A stretch of DNA of 64,000 nucleotides from Acanthosepion esculentum (taxonomy: Eukaryota > Mollusca > Cephalopoda > Sepiida > Sepiidae): the NCBI GenBank assembly GCA_964036315.1, contig OZ038509.1, forward strand, positions 33,276,959 to 33,340,958, read 5' to 3'. This document shows, piece by piece, positions 57,648 through 64,000 of this stretch (position 1 is the first letter of the stretch; each line of letters opens with the position of its first letter). Under the pieces are notes generated by a model, which searched no databases, had not been told where the DNA came from, and worked only from the letters and a program-made list of their open reading frames with translations. A program made the translations under genes and the position numbers.

Positions 57648-58552
57648 ATTATTATTTTATAACAGTTCATTTCCTCGTTCGATTGTCTTAAAATTTAAAT
57701 TCCTTACTGCATCAATATTTATCTAGATGATTATTTTTTGCCAAAAGGTAGTTTAAGTATCCATTTGATATAAAAGATTTTTTTTCAAAATAGTCTTGAA
57801 TGATTTTCAATATAAAAACATTTTGTTTAAATAATTTTAATAGATATCAGGTACATTCGTAGTTTCCTTTTTAAGAAAAGGTTTTAACGTATTTTCATGA
57901 TTTTAATATACATTAAAGTATTAAGTGTATTTAACATTATTTGTGTTGCATTTTTTTTTATTAAACATGACTTAAATTCACCAAAGAGAATTAATGTTTC
58001 ACCGATCTGCAATTTTACTCACAGCTGTTTTCCGTTAAATACAATAGCGAATTGAATATTTCCTTTAATTATACTTATTATAATTATAATTCTAACCTAA
58101 TCTAATATTAATCAAGCTGTTACTGCGATGAATAATAACAATAAACATAACTATTTTCATGATCTTACTTTCGTCATTAAGTCATACAAAAATTATATTT
58201 ATTTCAAATGTTCACATTTCATTTCTATAATTTTTAAATTACACATTTTTTTCTTTCACAGTAAGAATATCACGGTGATCATTGAATTTACGTCCATATT
58301 AAAGTGTTTAATCAATACTTTTTTACTTATTTTTAGAAATTATTTTTGTTTTTAATCTGTCAAAGCATTTTGCATTTTGTTTTTACCAAATATGTATTTC
58401 TATAAATATTGGAACACTTTTAAAATAAATATACTTAAAATATATACATTTAAAATATATATAGATATATATTAAGGTGAAGACAAACTGAACACATTTT
58501 TTATTTTAGTTATAAAGCTCAAAATTTGATCTCTCCTCCCCTCCCCTGTGTG
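57648..58552. other. Unassigned AT-rich DNA
   Basis: Very AT-rich, no gene; the 75-codon frame at 58128-58355 is K/N/F/I-rich without a domain. Confidence 0.5.
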
Positions 58553-58553
58553 C

Positions 58554-58578
58554 CAGAATATCGATCTGGTGTCGCTCA
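58554..58578 (+). promoter_or_regulatory. PSE-like core motif, copy 21
   Basis: CAGAATATCGATCTG then GTGTCGCTCA. A CTCCTCCCCTCCCC tract precedes it. No clear downstream block. Confidence 0.45.
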
Positions 58579-58971
58579 CGATTCCTTTTGGAAGAAGGGA
58601 GGAGGTAGATAACTTGGTTAGTCTTATTTTTGGGGATGGTAAACCCAGCAAAGTTCTGCATGATTTCGAACCATTATTGAAAAGAGAGGTTCTTTTTCGT
58701 CAAAAAGGAAGATGAGCCACAGTTCGTTACACATCAGCTGTAATATTAAATATTTATCTATCATTAGAATTTCCTGTTAATATAATTGATCCGCCACTCA
58801 TTTTTACTAAATCTTGCACATTTACTATATTTCTTACAAATATCATTAATCTTTGGTTACAGCGGCCTAAAAATAACATTTAAAGTAGACAGAGCAGTTT
58901 CGAACCCGTTCTTTACCTTATGGCATTTTGGACAAGGGAACGAACTTCATAATACTTTTTGATACGCACGA

Positions 58972-58973
<2 letters not shown>

Positions 58974-59010
<37 letters not shown>
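58974..59010. repeat. (CA)n microsatellite
   Basis: About 18 CA units. Confidence 0.95.
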
Positions 59011-59015
<5 letters not shown>

Positions 59016-59439
59016 AATTCTAAATCGGTTGAAGGCAGTGCTTATAGAAATTTCGAGTTAATCCGAGATACGTTACAATAATTAGGAATTAGAAAGGAGA
59101 TGGGCGCTGTCTTTTAGATACCATAATCTTATAACAGAAAGCACTACATTTTATTAAAGATTCAATTAAAAGTTAAACTTTTTAAACTTGATTTTTATTT
59201 TAGTTATTCTTATTAACTCACTATAAATACATTTATAAATGCATAAAAAATAGTTTCAATTATTGCTAATCAAACAAATAGGAGTTGTTGAAAAGTTCTC
59301 GGCCTGACTAATTTCGAAAATCAAACTAAATGACTAAACATTAGATTTTCTTTAGAAGACCTTGATCGAGCTGAGAACTTTTTCAATCCTTCATTCAATT
59401 CGATCCGTCAATAACAGTGTCAAGTAAAGTAGATCTGAA

Positions 59440-59463
59440 AAAATACAGAACTGTTGTCGCTAA
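59440..59463 (+). promoter_or_regulatory. PSE-like core motif, copy 22
   Basis: AAAATACAGAACTG then TTGTCGCTAA. Neither flanking block is obvious. Confidence 0.45.
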
Positions 59464-59913
59464 CATGTAATTTGAAATGGAATGGAACGTGCACAGTGCT
59501 TTCTTTACTTGCTTATTCTGTTATATATCTCATGAGGTGGGGGTCACCTGAATTAGGTGTCAGTAGCACATATTTAGTAGTAACTTTATAGTTTAAAATA
59601 CAAATCAAAGAAACATTAGAAGTCTTCATAAACTTAAATTTTAACTGATTTTCCAAAGATTTTAAATGTTTCTGTAAAAATCACAAAAGTCTTTTGCGAA
59701 GGAATTGTAGTAGCTAGATAAGCAAATAAATAAAAACAAGAGAACCCGAAAAAGAAGAGTCGTATTTAAAATGCAACAGTTGTATTAACGTCCGAAGTAA
59801 AAACTCTAATAGTGAAAATTATACTCGTCATAAAAGTACACATGAAAGCATCTTTTTGAAGAAACTATCGATAAGTTGTACTTTCTGGTAAATATTTTTT
59901 GTAAGTAAGTAAA

Positions 59914-60089
59914 AGCAACACGAAAAAATGTTAAGCTGATGTCGCTAAGATGTCCGTCGGGAGGCAAAGAACAACAGGGAAATAAGGAATTTTCTCTCTT
60001 TTTTCCATAGCATCACGGGTGAATGCAATTTGATGAAACAAATGTGTCGAAGTTGAGGATTTGAAGTTGAAAGTGAAAGCGAAAGTAAA
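59914..60089 (+). promoter_or_regulatory. Complete PSE-like/3'-box-like module, copy 23
   Basis: AGCAACACG at 59914-59922, core 59924-59948 (AAAAATGTTAAGCTG then ATGTCGCTAA) and TTGAAAGTGAAAGCGAAAGT at 60067-60086; gap 118 bp. Confidence 0.55.
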
Positions 60090-60444
60090 TATAAAATTTG
60101 TAAACTAACTCAATATAAGTTAACTTGCTTTTTCTTATTAAATTATTTCAATATGAATTGATTCAGTCCAACAGATGCATAGGGATGTTTTAATATAAGT
60201 TTATTTTTAAATATAAGTATCATTTAAATGATAAATGAATGTGTGCGTTTGTTTGTGTAAAGTTTTGAGCTTTAAGAAAAAAATTACAAAATTTTGAAGA
60301 AAAGAAATCAAACTTAAAACGACTAGAAATTGAAATATAAAGAATTTTTAACACATTTACTTTTACATGAGTTCAGTCAGAATTTAGTTCACTCAGAATT
60401 CAGTCAGAATTCAAAATTATGATTTGAAATCAATGGCAATGCAA

Positions 60445-60596
60445 AGGAATGTCGACCTGTTGTCGCTGCTGTGTTGAATGTAGAATGGGCTATTTTATTA
60501 TACTTGATAGATTTCTTTTCTTTTCAAAGTGTTAAACAAATTAACAATAGTCACCATAAAAGAAACTACTGAGTATGTGAAAGTGAAAGTAGAAAT
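60445..60596 (+). promoter_or_regulatory. Complete PSE-like/3'-box-like module, copy 24
   Basis: Core 60445-60469 (AGGAATGTCGACCTG then TTGTCGCTGCT), GTGTTGAATG, and ATGTGAAAGTGAAAGTAGAA at 60575-60594; gap 106 bp. The upstream word is reduced to AATGCAA. TTATTATACTTG about 30 bp past the core is a possible TATA box. Confidence 0.55.
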
Positions 60597-60770
60597 TTAT
60601 GAAAAATCTCCATTGTTTTTCCACGGCATAAAACAGTTTGATACAAATAACTTATAATTGCATTCGAAATCTCACAGTATCTTAAGTAAATTTTATTTCT
60701 AAATACACTCTAACTGGTGCGACGTTTCTTAAAAGAACTTTATACATGTTATTGCAGATCGATCGAGAGA

Positions 60771-60822
60771 TGCAACACGTCGCTGTGCAGGAATTTTGAA
60801 TTGATGTCGCTGTTGTGTAAAA
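60771..60822 (+). promoter_or_regulatory. PSE-like core motif with E-box, copy 25
   Basis: TGCAACACGTCGC at 60771-60783, core 60789-60814 (AGGAATTTTGAATTG then ATGTCGCTGTT), GTGT. Only about 190 bp separate it from the block of copy 24. No clear GAAAGTG block downstream. Confidence 0.5.
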
Positions 60823-61185
60823 TTTGGGCGGAAGGAGTCAATCTTGTCCCCATCGCTGTTGGTGAAAGCCATTGAGAAATGTAAAAGGATTATCAGTTCG
60901 TCGCTACAAAAAAAAACAAAATAAAAACTTCTATAATAACAACGATCATCAGAGATGGAAAATTATTCTAATGTTCTTTTACTGCAGTCATAAAGATAAT
61001 GATAAAATCTATAATATTCATAATTATTTTTTATATTTATGCTTTCATAATAGCAACAAGTTTTCTTAGAGAAATATGTTAAATTCGATGACTAATTACG
61101 TTCACTTCCATTGATAATTCAGGCGAATCCGCGCCTAAAAACATAGGACAGGTTCTAATGAGAACCTTAAATCTATCTGTTCATA
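60823..61185. other. Unassigned DNA
   Basis: The 65-codon frame at 60872-61069 lies directly downstream of copy 25; K/N-rich, no domain. Confidence 0.4.
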
Positions 61186-61189
61186 CATC

Positions 61190-61190
61190 C

Positions 61191-61240
<50 letters not shown>
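61190..61240. repeat. (ATCT)n microsatellite
   Basis: About 12 units. Confidence 0.95.
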
Positions 61241-62740
61241 TAAATACAAGTACAACATTTACTAGATATACCTTTTAAAATGTAGAACTTGTTGAATGTG
61301 CTTATCAATTCGGTTACTTTCAGCTTAGTTGAATATATTGATTGATTTTTTGACGGTATATCAACCCTCTTCGGTTTATTTAATGCCGAAACATTGTTAA
61401 AGTTTAGTCGAATAACAATGGCAACAATTTTAATGACACTGATGATGATATTAAACTCTAACATTCACTTCATGAATATTCATGAGAAGAACAAATGAAA
61501 GATCACAATCACCAATATCATTTCTGCCATCAAAAATCATGATCATCGTAATGAATGCCAGTATAATACTAGAACCCTAACCATTAATATTACATTACTC
61601 TCATATGTTCACAGGCCTGGGTATGACAGTAAGCTATATCCAGCAGCAAGGCACCTAATTGCTGTTGTTCCCAAATGCACCATGACCTGAGGCGGTAGCA
61701 CCGGTTAGGGTCCCAGCTATTGGAAAATAGTGAAAGCTAAACAAGAAAAAACACAATGAAATTATAAAATAAGTATTTATAGTAGAATTACCAGCAATAC
61801 ATCAACCAACATGAAACAACTTTCATGGCATTAATCCATATAGGATCCTACAATACCTTAAAGAAATCAAACATTATTCCAAAATATAACTTCAACAAAA
61901 CTACAACATAAAACACACATATCATTGCTTTTAGTTATTATGTTCACACAAGCATGTATATGGACAAAAACTGAGTACCATCTACCAAGTATTCAATTGC
62001 GAAAGCAGAATAACATATATCATATTTTTCTTCAAAACTCCCAAGAAAGTTATATTTCCGCATTAAATGATCCATAAGGCGTTGATATTTCGTTAACTCT
62101 TAATGTGTTACCATTATGAGGGAAGTATTTCTGCCGCACCGTAAATAATAATCTTATACGATGTGAAAAAGTACAATGAAATATTATCCGCACCACAACA
62201 TTTTGTATTTTTTATATTGACTATTGGTGCTGTTGTTCTTTTTAGTGCTTTTTTATTTCAATTAAATATTTCGAAAATTTGTGACATTTTTTTCACTATT
62301 TATTTTCTAATTTTATTTTTAGTAATTTAAGTTTTCTTGGAATTTCAGCAGCAGTCAATCAAGTTATAGTAAATATGAAAAATACAATTACTTCTGCTAT
62401 TTTAAGATTCAGCCAACTATTTTGTCGTTGTATATTAAACAAAAATTACATTTCTAATGCCACAGAATACGTAAAAAAATGGAGAACCATGTATTCCAAC
62501 TTGGTGTTGCTGAATAGTCTATTAGAACAGCGATATTCTCTGGTACTTACTTCATTGCATCACGAACACAACAAAAATGATAGTAATTAATTGATTTATA
62601 AGATTAAAAAATAGAATGAAATTAGTAATACAAGGTGAATGTTGATAAATTTTAACGTGTAAACAAATACTTCACTAACATTTTAAAAAGTCCGACCATC
62701 AAAGCGGACAGTCATTCTGCTCTTATATATAAAAAAAAGA
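61241..62740. other. Unassigned AT-rich DNA
   Basis: No gene or repeat recognised; TGCCGAAACATTG near 61383 is a weak echo of the SINE 3' region. Confidence 0.45.
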
Positions 62741-62743
62741 TGT

Positions 62744-62930
62744 GTTGCAACACGTGGTGTGCGGTAAGAAGGAATGTGAATTGATGTCGCTTATAATTTA
62801 AACGAATCTGCTGCATAGAGAGTGAAGTAATACCTTCATTTTGTAATGCTACCTTGGCTTACATAGTAAATATAGATAACTAGCGTTATTCGTTTTAGAT
62901 AAATTACAAGAACGAAAGTAAAAGTAGAAT
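62744..62930 (+). promoter_or_regulatory. Complete PSE-like/3'-box-like module, copy 26
   Basis: GTTGCAACACGTGGTGTGC at 62744-62762, core 62770-62793 (AGGAATGTGAATTG then ATGTCGCTTA, one base shorter) and AACGAAAGTAAAAGTAGAAT at 62911-62930; gap 118 bp. Confidence 0.55.
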
Positions 62931-63275
62931 GATTCTTTGGTCGTTTCTTGAGGAATCTAGCCGAAGGAATTTTATCCGATAATTTCCCAATGAGAAGCGG
63001 CAATTTCAAATTCATCTCGGAAATAAAAATTGCACTACTGGTCAGCTTCTGTGATGTTTCATTGATGCCGGACAGATCTATGATGCTCAGCATTAAACTT
63101 TTGTATATAAAAAAATACATTTGAAACTGAAATTAGCATAAAACTCTTTTTCCTTGTTATTTCTCAGCGGAAGGTTTCTTTTTTACTTCAAATTTCTCAG
63201 AGCGATTTTTTCCCAAAATCTGACTAAATAACATTAGATTTTTTTGAAGCGTCTTGCTTGTACCGAGAACTTTAC
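62931..63275. other. Unassigned DNA
   Basis: No gene; the 94-codon minus-strand frame (62836-63120) overlaps copy 26 and has no domain. Confidence 0.45.
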
Positions 63276-63277
63276 AA

Positions 63278-63433
<156 letters not shown>

Positions 63434-63451
63434 TTATCGCACAACACAGTC

Positions 63452-63530
63452 TTCAGTGTACACCCAGCACCTGAAGAATACGTTATACATGAAACTCCGA
63501 GTCGTACTTTCGGTGAGGGATAATATGTAT
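63452..63530 (+). repeat. Hammerhead-like segment bordering (TA)n
   Basis: CACCCAGCAC, CTGAAGA 63471-63477, a 13-nt segment, GAAAC 63491-63495, TCCGA, GTC 63501-63503, then GTACTTTCGGTGAGGG. AC and GT close a five-base loop as a 2-bp helix III, and CACC can pair with GGTG as stem I. Homologous to 25690-25747. Stem II is weak. Confidence 0.45.
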
Positions 63531-63605
63531 TTTTCTTAATATATACTTAATAGCTCTGTTGTATTACATCAAACACTGTTTTATTAACACCAGCCCTGTG
63601 TGTGC

Positions 63606-63607
<2 letters not shown>

Positions 63608-63662
<55 letters not shown>
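63608..63662. repeat. (CA)n-(TA)n microsatellite
   Basis: About 20 CA units then TA units. Confidence 0.95.
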
Positions 63663-63664
<2 letters not shown>

Positions 63665-63755
63665 TATAAAACATATGTATAATATAACATCACTACAAAA
63701 ATAGCCATTTTGTTTCAACACTTCTGTTTTTTTTCTGTCAAGTGATGGTGTTGTA
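63663..63755 (+). repeat. Dispersed repeat abutting (TA)n, family R1
   Basis: ATAACATCACTACAAAAATAG, CCATTTTGTTTCAACACTTC and TCAAGTGATGGTGTTG match 25312-25432; third copy in the window. Confidence 0.6.
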
Positions 63756-64000
63756 AGTAAAATAAAGAGATTTTAAAGAGTTCAAAAACCAACCAATTAA
63801 CAAATAAAAGTTACGCATATTAAACTCTAAATGTAACCATGCATCATGTTTAGAAACTAATAAAATTATTCAAAGAAAAAACGGGGGAAATGTGTCTAAA
63901 CGTTCATGTATGTTTTCTTAGAAATTGGCTAAATTTTTCGTCCGAATCTGAGCGGTAGTGAGAGGTGCAATATATGGCTACATAGTCAGTTACATCGACA
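63756..64000. other. Unassigned AT-rich DNA
   Basis: No gene or repeat recognised to the window end. Confidence 0.5.

Overview
This is an AT-rich, repeat-saturated animal genomic window with no recognisable host protein-coding exon. Long (TA)n, (CA)n, (TATC)n and (TAA)n tracts, decayed CR1/Jockey-type and other LINEs, mariner remnants, Penelope-like GIY-YIG relics and tRNA-derived SINEs together suggest a coleoid cephalopod, most likely an octopus. That assignment is inference from repeat style. Long ORFs made of [12 protein letters not shown] or HTHTHT are microsatellite translations.

Layout. 1-12 kb: mostly unassigned AT-rich DNA, an 80-bp mariner MITE, an inverted SINE pair, a near-perfect 130-bp-armed hairpin and a Penelope-like relic. 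12-19 kb: LINE remnants, the best being a 5'-truncated, frameshifted element on the minus strand at 17.1-19.1 kb. 19-29 kb: SINEs, a second long hairpin, a second Penelope-like relic, and a 470-bp (TA)n block that carries seven copies of an 18-bp word in both orientations. 30-35 kb: a broken mariner. 35-43 kb: more SINEs and LINE pieces and a perfect 50-bp palindrome. 45-49 kb: a second broken mariner, a 5S-rRNA/tRNA composite SINE and an R2-like LINE. 51-53 kb: another LINE fragment. 56-63 kb: almost free of transposons.

The most unusual structure is a dispersed regulatory-looking module found about 27 times on both strands. Its core is roughly 24 bp, AGGAATGTYGAACTG followed directly by NTGTCGCTAA. 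Many copies have CAACACGTG or a variant 8-22 bp upstream. About half have GAAAGTGAAAGTAGTA or a close variant 90-140 bp downstream, always in the same relative orientation. The DNA between the blocks is mostly not conserved. Short blocks at a set order and spacing around divergent DNA look like promoters and 3'-end signals of a multigene small-RNA family, not a decaying transposon. The core resembles a snRNA proximal sequence element (SNAPc site) and the downstream block resembles a snRNA 3' box. My interpretation is a cluster of SNAPc-type, possibly Integrator-processed, small non-coding RNA loci. Copies are densest at 56.5-60.8 kb, all on the plus strand and 0.3-1.1 kb apart.

A second theme is hammerhead-like cores (CTGAnGA, a stem, GAAAC) at the 3' part of a tRNA-headed SINE family and next to several (TA)n tracts. 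One copy shows a compensatory change in stem II. No catalytic activity can be claimed from sequence alone.
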